In this document: one piece after another, positions 17,036 to 25,361 of the stretch
How the letters are laid out: every line of letters starts with the position of its first letter
Numbering within the stretch: position 1 is the first letter of the stretch
Source: a virus
IMG/VR virus record: IMGVR_UViG_3300031963_000016
Coordinates: 97,712-161,711 of that record
DNA length: 64,000 nucleotides
Direction: 5' to 3' (one strand)
The notes under the pieces: model-generated
Databases searched by the model: none
The model's input: only the letters and a program-made list of their open reading frames with translations
What the model was told of the DNA's origin: nothing
Program-made: the position numbers and the translations under genes

Positions 17036-18206
17036 TCTTATTAATAGATTGGGCATTTCTGAAGATGATGTTTCATATAAAAAAGCAAGACGCAAAGCAA
17101 GAGCATTAAGGATAAGAAGAGATAAAAGATTTATTAAACGCTGGACTTGGCAAATTGAAGATGGATTTCCAGCAGAACAATTGTTAAAAGGTAATGAGAT
17201 GAGTGATAAGATATTTCTTGGTGTGAGTGATTTTGATGATTTAATTTCATCAGAGGTGCTTCGCCGTAGAACTGAAAATGGATTGACAACTGTACAACGT
17301 GAGACTACTGTTCTTTGTAATCGTGAGACATGGAAGCACTGGGCTGAAGATTATTTCCAGGATTACCTTTACACACAAACATCTTCTTCTGCTGGATTCG
17401 TTATCCAAGAAGAATCTATGCAACTAATTAAATTTGATGTTAATAGCAACTCAACAACTGTTCGTTGTTTTGGTGATGTTGAATGGGCTGAATCTGTTAT
17501 TGATTCTATTGAAAGTAAATTTTCAGTGGTGACATCTTATATCGAATGGATTTATGGTGGTGATGGTAATTCCGTCAATGTTCCATTAAATCGTGATCGT
17601 CTTCCTGTTGAAGAAATGTATCCATTCCTTAAAGGCGAATCTCTTAACGATTATTACGATCGTTACATGGAATCTTCTGCCAACATTCTCCTTCTAATTG
17701 GACCTCCAGGAACTGGTAAGACTACATTTATTCGTGGTTTGTTGGCACATCGTTCATGTTCTGCAATCGTAACATACGATGCAGGTATTCTTGAGAAAGA
17801 TGGTTTCTTCGCTCGCTTTATTGAAGACGATGCAGAAGTTATGGTACTTGAAGATAGCGATGCATTTTTGAAATCTCGTACTGATGGCAATACAATGATG
17901 CATCGTTTCCTTAATGTGGGTGATGGTCTTGTGACAACTAAAGGTAAGAAGATGATTTTCTCTACTAATCTTCCAAGTATTCGTGACATTGACTCTGCTC
18001 TTATTCGTCCAGGAAGATGCTTTGATATTGTTGAATTTAAACCATTGTCTATTAACGACGCTAATAAATTAGCAAACAAACTTAACACTACTATTCCTGA
18101 GAAGAAGGCAGGTGAGGTTGTTGAATATTCTATTGCTGAGATCTTCAATCAGCAAAGTGAACACGCACATACTGCCAAAACAAATAGAAAGGTAGGATTT
18201 ATTTGA
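17016..18206 (+). CDS. AAA+ ATPase of unknown role
   Basis: 396 aa. The N-terminal 200 residues are a unique region with a basic RRKARALRIRRDKRF helix. The C-terminal AAA core has Walker A LIGPPGTGKTT (about 229-237), a Walker B variant VMVLEDSDAF (Glu-Asp rather than Asp-Glu), sensor-like FSTNLPSI and the RPGRCFDIVEF arginine-finger region, resembling the BCS1/proteasomal AAA type. It overlaps gp55 and gp47, so it is expressed with them. I do not recognise a T4 counterpart; remodelling of a transcription or recombination complex is one possibility. Confidence 0.75.
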   Translation: MANSITDLINRLGISEDDVSYKKARRKARALRIRRDKRFIKRWTWQIEDGFPAEQLLKGNEMSDKIFLGVSDFDDLISSEVLRRRTENGLTTVQRETTVLCNRETWKHWAEDYFQDYLYTQTSSSAGFVIQEESMQLIKFDVNSNSTTVRCFGDVEWAESVIDSIESKFSVVTSYIEWIYGGDGNSVNVPLNRDRLPVEEMYPFLKGESLNDYYDRYMESSANILLLIGPPGTGKTTFIRGLLAHRSCSAIVTYDAGILEKDGFFARFIEDDAEVMVLEDSDAFLKSRTDGNTMMHRFLNVGDGLVTTKGKKMIFSTNLPSIRDIDSALIRPGRCFDIVEFKPLSINDANKLANKLNTTIPEKKAGEVVEYSIAEIFNQQSEHAHTAKTNRKVGFI

Positions 18207-19258
18207 AAATAGCAATCATAACTGATCAACACTTTGGTGCACGAAATGATAGTATTGCATTTCTAGATTTCTTTCAAAAATTCTATGATAATACTTTCTT
18301 TCCTACACTTGATCATCACAGTATTGACACTGTTCTTATTCTTGGCGATACTTTTGATCGTAGGAAATATGTTAATTTCTATGCGCTCCAACGATCAAAA
18401 GAAATGTTCTTCAACAAACTTTCTGATCGAGGCATTTCTGTTTATATGCTTGCTGGTAATCATGACACTTACTATAAGAATACTAATGATGTAAATTCAC
18501 CAGACCTTCTGTTAAGAGAATATAAAAACATTAAGGTTATAGACAAACCCACAACCATTGATGTTGGTGGGTTTAACATTTGTATGATGCCTTGGATCTG
18601 TCCAGAAAATTATCAAGCATCATTGGATGAATTAGAAACTACAACTGCCGAAATTTGCATGGGACATTTCGAGATCGCAGGATTTGCCATGTATAGAGGA
18701 ATGCAATCTAATGAAGGACTTTCTAAAGAAATATTTGATAAGTTTGATTTGGTTTTTTCTGGTCATTATCATCATAAGTCAGACGATAGTCATATTTACT
18801 ATCTCGGCAATCCCTATGAACTTACTTGGCAAGATTACAAAGACCCTCGAGGATTCCACTTGTTTGATCTCAACAGTCGAGAACTCGGATTCATTAGAAA
18901 TCCGTATACTATGTTTGAAAGAGTCGAATACAACGACAAAGAGCAAGAACCCATCGACCTCGACACAATCGATTTAAATCAAAAATTTGTAAAACTTGTA
19001 GTCGTCAATAAAACTGATTTTTATAAGTTTGATAAATTTATACAAAAGTTGTATAATAAAGGCTCATATGAAATCAAAATTATTGAAGATCTATCAGAGT
19101 TTGAAGATGGTGAGGTCGGTGAAGAGATTAACCTTGAAGATACGTTATCTGTGCTTGCTCATTACATTGACTCGATTGAAACGGATATTGATAAAGAACA
19201 AGTTAAAACATTCATGCGAACACTCTACACAGAAGCAGTAAATGTTGAGGTTGTTTAA
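18203..19258 (+). CDS. gp47: Recombination endonuclease subunit gp47 (SbcD/Mre11-like)
   Basis: 351 aa, with a TTG start overlapping the upstream stop and a GGTAGGA ribosome site. Metallophosphoesterase motifs are ITDQHFG (residues 6-12), LGDTFDRR, AGNHD and SGHYHH. With gp46 it forms the Mre11/Rad50-type complex that degrades host DNA and resects ends for recombination. In T4, gp47 and gp46 are close; here four genes, including an HNH endonuclease, separate or follow them before gp46. Confidence 0.95.
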   Translation: MKIAIITDQHFGARNDSIAFLDFFQKFYDNTFFPTLDHHSIDTVLILGDTFDRRKYVNFYALQRSKEMFFNKLSDRGISVYMLAGNHDTYYKNTNDVNSPDLLLREYKNIKVIDKPTTIDVGGFNICMMPWICPENYQASLDELETTTAEICMGHFEIAGFAMYRGMQSNEGLSKEIFDKFDLVFSGHYHHKSDDSHIYYLGNPYELTWQDYKDPRGFHLFDLNSRELGFIRNPYTMFERVEYNDKEQEPIDLDTIDLNQKFVKLVVVNKTDFYKFDKFIQKLYNKGSYEIKIIEDLSEFEDGEVGEEINLEDTLSVLAHYIDSIETDIDKEQVKTFMRTLYTEAVNVEVV

Positions 19259-19872
19259 TGATAGATCAAACTACATACACTGTTTACGAAAGTGCAGTTA
19301 GAGATTATATTGATAAACATTGTATAGTTAGAAAAAATATGCCAGGAAAATATCCTGGACAAAAATACACTTGGATGTTTTATCTAAGAAATGGATTGTT
19401 TAATCCAGTGTTTCTACATTATGTTAGTGAAATGATGTTATATAAATTGCATCAAGAATTAAAAACTTTCCACTTTCAGATTTGTGGAGCTGAGACAGCA
19501 GGAACACCACTTGCTGCCTCAATACCTTTAATAGCATATTCTCATAAAATAGAAATGTCTGGATTTGTTGTCAGAAAAGATCAGAAAACTTATGGTCTAA
19601 AAAATTGGCATGAAGGTATGGCATTTAAAGATGTTCCGTATGTATTAGTAGATGATCTCTGTAATTCTTCAAAATCTTTAAAACATTCTGATACTGTTTG
19701 CAAAGCACTTGGTTTGACACCAACAAACATTGCTATTGTTGTAGTTAATAAAGTAAATAAAAATGTTCATGAAGAAAAACGTGCTAAAACAGATATGTAT
19801 CTACCAAAGGAATATAAGGTTATTTCTTTATTCGACTTAGATTCTTTTAATCTATCTAACCCATCGCATTAA
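19258..19872 (+). CDS. Phosphoribosyltransferase-like protein
   Basis: 204 aa. Residues 128-141 (YVLVDDLCNSSKSL) form a PRPP-binding loop of the type I phosphoribosyltransferase fold: hydrophobic strand, two Asp, then a small polar loop. CGAETAGTPLAASI near 77-90 matches the preceding substrate loop of orotate phosphoribosyltransferases. A nucleotide-salvage or pyrimidine-synthesis role is likely, but the acceptor is not clear. It starts at the gp47 stop (TAATG). Confidence 0.7.
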   Translation: MIDQTTYTVYESAVRDYIDKHCIVRKNMPGKYPGQKYTWMFYLRNGLFNPVFLHYVSEMMLYKLHQELKTFHFQICGAETAGTPLAASIPLIAYSHKIEMSGFVVRKDQKTYGLKNWHEGMAFKDVPYVLVDDLCNSSKSLKHSDTVCKALGLTPTNIAIVVVNKVNKNVHEEKRAKTDMYLPKEYKVISLFDLDSFNLSNPSH

Positions 19873-19890
19873 TGTGAAATGGAAGGCTAA

Positions 19891-20403
19891 ATGAATAATT
19901 ATGAAAAACACGCTCGTGAAGAATTCCGAGCAGCAGGTTGGGTAAACGAAAACGGAGAATTCACTGATGAGATGCAGGGGATGATTTGTGAACATGTTCT
20001 GAAATTGTTGGAAGTTTTTGAAGGTGAGGGGCACTCTGGCTCTTCTGCACCATATGCTATTAATCTATTCTCAAGACTAGCGAAGTTTGAACCGATCGCT
20101 CCATTAACTGGTGAAGACTGGGAGTGGAGCGATACTGGGCATGATGTTTATCAGAACAAGCGAGCATCCCATGTATTCAAGGATAAAGCCACTGGTGAAT
20201 GCTACGACATCGATGGTAAAGTGTTTTGGGAGTGGGCTAAGTCCTATGATACAGGTGAACCATTCAAGTCATACTATACCTGTAGAGAATCACGAGTACC
20301 AGTGACTTTCCCATACACTGTACCGAAAGAACCAGAGTATGTATATCGCTACTCTGATGCCGAGCCACCAGCACCTCCACAAACTGAAGCTGGGTTTATT
20401 TAA
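19891..20403 (+). CDS. Hypothetical protein
   Basis: 170 aa, acidic and rich in Trp and Tyr (EDWEWSDTGHDVYQNKR, KVFWEWAKSYDTGEPFKS) with a proline-rich C-terminus. Proteins of this pattern are frequent in T4-like phages, but no function is recognised. It has a clear start in frame with the recombination genes and lies directly upstream of the HNH gene. Confidence 0.6.
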   Translation: MNNYEKHAREEFRAAGWVNENGEFTDEMQGMICEHVLKLLEVFEGEGHSGSSAPYAINLFSRLAKFEPIAPLTGEDWEWSDTGHDVYQNKRASHVFKDKATGECYDIDGKVFWEWAKSYDTGEPFKSYYTCRESRVPVTFPYTVPKEPEYVYRYSDAEPPAPPQTEAGFI

Positions 20404-20440
20404 TGATTGTATTTAATAACCCACAATAGAAAAATGAAAA

Positions 20441-20461
20441 CTCCTAAATAAAATTAGGAGG
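20441..20461 (+). promoter_or_regulatory. Ribosome-site hairpin with internal late-type motif, before the HNH gene
   Basis: A 7-bp perfect stem (CTCCTAA 20441-20447, TTAGGAG 20454-20460) closes the loop ATAAAA. The right arm is the Shine-Dalgarno sequence of the HNH gene (ATG 20466), and the stem-loop contains the late-type motif CTAAATAAA (20444-20452). A transcript read from upstream would hide the ribosome site. A transcript starting just downstream of the late motif would lack the left arm. Confidence 0.7.
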
Positions 20462-20465
20462 ATTT

Positions 20466-21050
20466 ATGAAATTCCATAAACTAACAGAAGAACAACTTTT
20501 GATTTTAACTAATCCATCTAAGACTTTAGTAGAAATATCTAAAGTTCTTGGTATAGGAACTGCTACTGCCCAACGATGGAGATCCAAACTTGGGGTCACT
20601 GTTCCAAAAGGCAGCAAGAAAGGGAAAGAAAGACCATGGCAGGTTAAACAAGAAGAACGAAGTTGCTTGTATTGTGGAGCATCTTTTATGGTCACTCCAT
20701 CTGACACTAAAAGATATTGTTCTCAGAGTTGCGGTAGTAAGAACATTGATAAATCTTATATGCAAACTGAAGAATATAGAAATACCTTGAAAAAGGAAAG
20801 CACTCCAGAATATCGTAGATACTCAAATAGAGTGCATGTTTTAACTAGAAAAATATACGAAGAGCATCACACAGAGATTAACCCAAACAATTATCCAAGA
20901 GGGTTAGCTGGTCAAGCTGGAATCTACCACTTAGATCATATTGTCTCTATTCGATATGGATTTGATAATAACATTCCACCAGAAGAAATTGCTGTTAAAG
21001 AAAATCTTCAGATGTTACCGTGGAAAGAAAACATTAGTAAAGGTAAGTGA
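20466..21050 (+). CDS. Free-standing HNH homing-type endonuclease
   Basis: 194 aa. It has an N-terminal helix-turn-helix (about 20-43), then a zinc-ribbon with cysteines 67, 70, 85 and 89, and a C-terminal HNH nuclease with HLDH at 155-158, DNNIPPEEIAVKENLQML and Asn180. The combination is typical of phage-borne free-standing homing endonucleases that cut cognate phage genomes and spread their own locus. It is inserted just before gp46 and stops one base before its start. It appears intact. Confidence 0.9.
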   Translation: MKFHKLTEEQLLILTNPSKTLVEISKVLGIGTATAQRWRSKLGVTVPKGSKKGKERPWQVKQEERSCLYCGASFMVTPSDTKRYCSQSCGSKNIDKSYMQTEEYRNTLKKESTPEYRRYSNRVHVLTRKIYEEHHTEINPNNYPRGLAGQAGIYHLDHIVSIRYGFDNNIPPEEIAVKENLQMLPWKENISKGK

Positions 21051-22769
21051 ATGATAACCTTCCGCTCAATCGCTTGGCAGAATTTCCTATCAACTGGCAA
21101 CTCACCGAATAAAGTTCTATTAAACAAATCACCCACAACTCTTATTATTGGTAAGAATGGTGAAGGTAAAAGCACAATTTTAGATGCATTGTGCTTCTCA
21201 TTGTTTGGAAAACCATTTCGTAACATTAATAAAAATCAGCTGATTAATAGTATCAATGGTAAGAAATGTATTGTTGAGATTGAATTTTCTATTGGTGCAA
21301 AAGATTATAAAATTGTTCGTGGCATCAAACCAAATATCTTTGAGATTTGGCAAAATGGCGAACTATTAAATCAAGATGCAGCATCAAGAGATTATCAAAA
21401 GATTTTAGAACAGCAGATCCTTAAACTTAACTATAAGACATTCACACAGGTAGTAATTCTTGGTAGTGCATCGTTTGTTCCATTTATGCAATTACCTCCA
21501 AGCCAACGCAGAGAAGTGATCGAAGATATTCTTGATATTCGCATATTTTCTACAATGAACCAGTTATTAAAGGAAAAGGCACAAGAAACTAAGGATGAAA
21601 TTATTAGAGTTGAGTCTGACATCAAAAGTGCAAAGGATAAAGTCGAAGCGCAACAAGTTCTCATTAAAACTCTCTCCAATGCAAAGGATGAGAGCATTAA
21701 AGCAGTCCAAGCGAAGATTGATGCTAACAATGCTCAAATTTCTACTACGGAGAGCGAGATCATCACCATCGTGGAAGAGATCAATACTCTTAAAGCAAGC
21801 ATCACAGGTAAGGAAAGATTATCTGAAGATATTGAGAAAGCCAAACAGTTAAAAACCAAACTCAATGAAAAGGTAGAAACCTGTGAACATGATGCAGAGT
21901 TTTTCAACGAACACGATGTATGCCCATCATGTGCACAAGACATTCCTGAAGATCATAAGCAAAAGATTATTCATGACTTGCATAATAAGATGCAAGAGAA
22001 TAATAAAAAGATCACTGATTTGGAAGATGCCCTTACTAATCTGACAAACAAATTAACAGACATCAATAAGATCATTGATGAGATTACTACAAAGAATATC
22101 GAACTCTCTACAAAGAACTCAACTATCACTTTATTAAATAAACAAATTAAAGAGTTTGAAACTGAGATTGAAACAAATAAAGCAGACACTACGAATCTTG
22201 ATGAAGAAAAGGCAAAGTTAAAACAACTAGCCAAGGATGCTCTCGACAAGATTACTCTGAAGAATTCTCTACAAGAAACTCGAAATCTTGAAGAGGTTGC
22301 ATCCATTCTTCTGAAAGATACTGGTATTAAAACTGCGATCATTCGTGAGTATCTACCTGTGATGAACAAACTTATCAATAAGTATCTAAATGCGATGGAT
22401 GCTTATATCCATTTTGAACTTGATGAAGCATTCAATGAAATTGTAAAATCTCGTCATCGTGATGATTTTACATACGCCAGTTTCTCTGAAGGCGAGAAGA
22501 TGCGTATTGACCTTGCAATCCTTTTCACTTGGAGACAGATTGCAAAGATGAAGAACTCAGTCAATACAAACCTACTCATTCTTGACGAGATCTTTGATTC
22601 TTCTCTGGATACTGCAGGAACAGATTACTTCCTCACATTGATGAACTCATTCGGTGAAAACTCCAACATCTTCGTTATTTCTCACAAAGGTGACCAGCTA
22701 TTCGATAAGTTTAGGTCAGTGATTAAATTTGAAAAACGCAACGATTTTAGTGTAATTGTAAAAACGTAA
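21051..22769 (+). CDS. gp46: Recombination endonuclease subunit gp46 (SbcC/Rad50-like)
   Basis: 572 aa, an ABC-type ATPase with a long coiled coil. Walker A is IGKNGEGKST (about 33-42). The zinc-hook CPSC lies near residue 287 in the middle of the coiled coil. The signature SEGEKMRIDLA is at about 477 and Walker B LLILDEIFDSS at about 506. It partners gp47 in end resection. Length is close to T4 gp46 (560 aa). Confidence 0.95.
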   Translation: MITFRSIAWQNFLSTGNSPNKVLLNKSPTTLIIGKNGEGKSTILDALCFSLFGKPFRNINKNQLINSINGKKCIVEIEFSIGAKDYKIVRGIKPNIFEIWQNGELLNQDAASRDYQKILEQQILKLNYKTFTQVVILGSASFVPFMQLPPSQRREVIEDILDIRIFSTMNQLLKEKAQETKDEIIRVESDIKSAKDKVEAQQVLIKTLSNAKDESIKAVQAKIDANNAQISTTESEIITIVEEINTLKASITGKERLSEDIEKAKQLKTKLNEKVETCEHDAEFFNEHDVCPSCAQDIPEDHKQKIIHDLHNKMQENNKKITDLEDALTNLTNKLTDINKIIDEITTKNIELSTKNSTITLLNKQIKEFETEIETNKADTTNLDEEKAKLKQLAKDALDKITLKNSLQETRNLEEVASILLKDTGIKTAIIREYLPVMNKLINKYLNAMDAYIHFELDEAFNEIVKSRHRDDFTYASFSEGEKMRIDLAILFTWRQIAKMKNSVNTNLLILDEIFDSSLDTAGTDYFLTLMNSFGENSNIFVISHKGDQLFDKFRSVIKFEKRNDFSVIVKT

Positions 22770-22785
22770 GTATCTACTTACCTGC

Positions 22786-22809
22786 AAACCCTTATCTACA
22801 CAGGGTTTT
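22786..22809 (+). terminator. Terminator hairpin after gp46
   Basis: Stem AAACCCT (22786-22792) with AGGGTTT (22802-22808), a 9-base loop and a short T run. A smaller GTAAGTA/TACTTAC hairpin lies just upstream, overlapping the gp46 stop. A promoter follows within 20 bases. Confidence 0.65.
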
Positions 22810-22827
22810 AGTCCTCCAAAAAAGTGC

Positions 22828-22856
22828 TTGTCTTTTATTCATTTTTAGGGAATAAT
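22828..22856 (+). promoter_or_regulatory. Sigma70-type promoter, TTGTCT class
   Basis: -35 TTGTCT (22828-22833), 17 bases, -10 AATAAT (22851-22856). It drives the small gene at 22883 and the VWA-protein gene. It has the same 29-base frame as the promoters at 25302, 26556, 32749, 33383 and 50940. Confidence 0.75.
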
Positions 22857-22882
22857 TACGGTATAACTCATGGAGAAATGTG

Positions 22883-23047
22883 ATGGAAAGTATGTGGTCT
22901 GATTTTAGTGATTACTCCCTTGTGATGCTTGCACTAAGATATGGCATTGCAGATGAACTTGAATTTGATGGTCTTGGACTATTGAATCGTGAACACGTTG
23001 AGCGTGTTCTTACTGATGTTGAGCATGATATGGCATTTGGAGAATAA
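22883..23047 (+). CDS. Small hypothetical protein
   Basis: 54 aa. It is acidic, with MWSDFSDYSLVMLALRYG followed by an EFDGLGLLNREHVERVL helix. It has a GGAG ribosome site and its own promoter, and ends three bases before the VWA gene. No family is recognised; the codon pattern and tight spacing support it as real. Confidence 0.6.
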   Translation: MESMWSDFSDYSLVMLALRYGIADELEFDGLGLLNREHVERVLTDVEHDMAFGE

Positions 23048-23050
23048 ATA

Positions 23051-25255
23051 ATGGAAATGAAATCGACTGATCTCTCCGCACGACTTCTTGCAACTGAAAA
23101 CCTATCGGTGATTCGTGCACGCACTCGTACTGCATCTTTTGACATTAAGTCACGTGTGTTGACTCTTCCGATGTGGAAAGACATGACTCCTGAAATTGAA
23201 GATATGCTTATCGGACACGAAGTCGGTCATGCTTTGTATACTGGCGAACCATATATGGAACCCATCAAGGAAAATCCTAAGATGATGGGCTATCTGAACA
23301 TTATCGAAGATGTTCGAATCGAAAAACTTATCAAACGCAAGTATCCTGGTCTGCGCAAACGCATGAACGAAGGATACAAGCAACTCAACGATCGTGACTT
23401 TTTTGGCATCAAGCAAGTGCCGAGTCTCGACAATCTTCTTCTTATCGACAAAATCAATTTGTATTTCAAAGCTGGATTCCAATGCGGTGTCAAGTTTGAT
23501 GCAGACGAAAAAGAATTTGTCAATCGTGCTGAACGTACCGAAACTATCGAAGATGTGATTGCTCTTGCAAAAGACATTTATGCTTTTTCAAAACAGAAAG
23601 CAGAAGAACGCAAGGAGCGTATGAAACAAGAGAATCCTCTAGACCTAGAAGACGATGAGGAAGATGATCCAGTCTATGGAGACTTTGATGTTGATATGGA
23701 TGGTGACTGGAGTGAAGAAGACGATGAAGATTCTGATCTTGACCCACTTGGTAACACACCTAAACATCAGAACGATGAGCGTGCAGAAAAAGAAGAGGAT
23801 CTAGAGTCTCAAACTGAACGCATTTTTCGCAACAAACTTGAAGATCTGGCTGACGAAAATACAGAGTACAAGTATTGGAAATTTGATACCGAGTATGAAT
23901 ATGATCCGATCATTCCGTACAAAAGAATTCTAAACGAAACTAAAAGTCCAGAACAGTGGACTATGGAACAGAACGAACAGTATGACTGGACTCTGCGTCA
24001 CATGAGTGATGAGCAAAAGGCTAAATTTTATGAAAGTCTTGGGAAAGATTTCTTGCAGTTTAAGAATGAGTCTAGTCGTACGGTAAACTATCTTGTAAAA
24101 GAATTCGAGATGAGGAAGTCCGCTACACTTTACAAACGTGCATCTGTTTCTAAGATTGGCTCTCTTGATATGCGTAAAATTTATGCATACAAGTTGAAGG
24201 ACGATCTTTTCAAGCGTGTGACTACTTTTCCTAATGGTAAGAATCACGGCATGATTATGCTTGTGGATTGGTCTGGTTCGATGAATGATGTGATTCGTGA
24301 TACGTTGAAACAGGTTATCAATCTTGCCATGTTCTGTAATAGAATTCAAGTACCGTATCGTGTTCTTGCTTTTACATCTGCATATGAGGAAACTAGTAGG
24401 CAAGAGCGTAATTCTAATATGACTCCAGAAGAATATAGAAAGTATGTAGATATTCAACGTGAAAAACATAGGATCAAATCAGAACAAAATGAACTGATAA
24501 ATTGCGTTGATGGTTTTCATCTAATGGAGTTGTTCAGCAACAAGATGACTACTAGCGAATTTAATATTATGGCTAAACGTGTGCTAGATCATCGTTTCTT
24601 TTGGAACAAAGGGTATGCCACTGGTGGCACTCCCCTTAATGAAGGACTGGTATGGATGTATCATAAACTCGGAGAATACATTAAGAACAATTCCATCGAG
24701 AAAATGACATTCATCACTCTAACTGATGGTGAAGGTGGTTCTTTGACAACTTATAATCGTAGTATTGAAGACTCACGTACTGAGATTAATGGTCATGAAT
24801 ATAAACGCATCAAAATTAAAAATCTAATTCGTGATGAGATCACACAAAAAACTTATGAGATTGATCGTTACTCTAACAGTCAAACAAACACCATTTTGCG
24901 TATGATTAAGGATCGTTACAATGTCTCACTTGTTGGATTTCATATCTGTGAGAATCGTAAAGGTGATCTTAGAAACTTCTTGCAAGCGTCGTTGCCGAGT
25001 TTCCGTGGCGATTTTCACTCAGTGATTGAAGACTGGCGTAAAGATTTTCGCACTAAGGGATTTGCTTCTATTGCAAATAGTGGTCGTGATGAACTGTTTT
25101 TGATCCCCCAATCATCAACTGTGATTCAAGAGGGTGAGTTGGATGTCAATGCAGATGCTAATGCTAAATCGATTGCAAAGAACTTCGGTAAATTCCTCAA
25201 TGTGAAAAAGACTAGTCGAATCTTATTGAATCGCTTCGTAACCCTTGTAGCATAA
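23051..25255 (+). CDS. CobT-like VWA protein with an HExxH metallopeptidase motif
   Basis: 734 aa. It has an N-terminal zincin-like segment with HEVGH at 56-60 and a downstream Glu in NIIEDVRIE (about 86-91). A long acidic Asp/Glu region follows (about 195-260). The C-terminal VWA domain has the MIDAS motif DWSGS near 405-409 and LTDGEGG near 560. CobT-like and other VWA proteins work with MoxR/CobS AAA ATPases, and a CobS-like gene follows directly. No other cobalamin genes are seen, so cofactor synthesis is unlikely. A chaperone or protease pair acting on phage or host complexes is the better guess. Confidence 0.8.
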   Translation: MEMKSTDLSARLLATENLSVIRARTRTASFDIKSRVLTLPMWKDMTPEIEDMLIGHEVGHALYTGEPYMEPIKENPKMMGYLNIIEDVRIEKLIKRKYPGLRKRMNEGYKQLNDRDFFGIKQVPSLDNLLLIDKINLYFKAGFQCGVKFDADEKEFVNRAERTETIEDVIALAKDIYAFSKQKAEERKERMKQENPLDLEDDEEDDPVYGDFDVDMDGDWSEEDDEDSDLDPLGNTPKHQNDERAEKEEDLESQTERIFRNKLEDLADENTEYKYWKFDTEYEYDPIIPYKRILNETKSPEQWTMEQNEQYDWTLRHMSDEQKAKFYESLGKDFLQFKNESSRTVNYLVKEFEMRKSATLYKRASVSKIGSLDMRKIYAYKLKDDLFKRVTTFPNGKNHGMIMLVDWSGSMNDVIRDTLKQVINLAMFCNRIQVPYRVLAFTSAYEETSRQERNSNMTPEEYRKYVDIQREKHRIKSEQNELINCVDGFHLMELFSNKMTTSEFNIMAKRVLDHRFFWNKGYATGGTPLNEGLVWMYHKLGEYIKNNSIEKMTFITLTDGEGGSLTTYNRSIEDSRTEINGHEYKRIKIKNLIRDEITQKTYEIDRYSNSQTNTILRMIKDRYNVSLVGFHICENRKGDLRNFLQASLPSFRGDFHSVIEDWRKDFRTKGFASIANSGRDELFLIPQSSTVIQEGELDVNADANAKSIAKNFGKFLNVKKTSRILLNRFVTLVA

Positions 25256-25290
25256 GGGGTTGCAATAACCCCACTAAGTGTAGGGTTATT
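25256..25290 (+). terminator. Two mutually exclusive hairpins after the VWA gene
   Basis: Stem 1 is GGGGTT (25256-25261) with AACCCC (25267-25272). Stem 2 is AATAACCC (25264-25271) with GGGTTATT (25283-25290). The arms overlap, so only one can form. The element TAGGGTTATT (25281-25290) recurs just before other TTGTCT-class promoters. There is no long T run. Confidence 0.5.
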
Positions 25291-25301
25291 GTAGAAAAGA
25301 C

Positions 25302-25330
25302 TTGTCTTTTATTAGATTTTGAGTAATAAT
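25302..25330 (+). promoter_or_regulatory. Sigma70-type promoter, TTGTCT class, for the CobS-like gene
   Basis: -35 TTGTCT (25302-25307), 17 bases, -10 AATAAT (25325-25330), placed 32 bases before the CobS-like ATG. Confidence 0.75.
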
Positions 25331-25361
25331 TATACCTGTAACTTTATTATGGAGATTTGTG

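Noticed and set aside
17663-18148. 161-codon open frame on the minus strand
   Set aside because: It is antisense to the conserved AAA core and follows from its codon use; no independent signal.
20397-20466. Group I intron around the HNH gene
   Set aside because: The flanking genes are complete and not split. The endonuclease is free-standing in an intergenic place.
23930-24469. 179-codon open frame on the minus strand
   Set aside because: It lies wholly within the VWA protein gene, has no ribosome site and shows no protein-like pattern.
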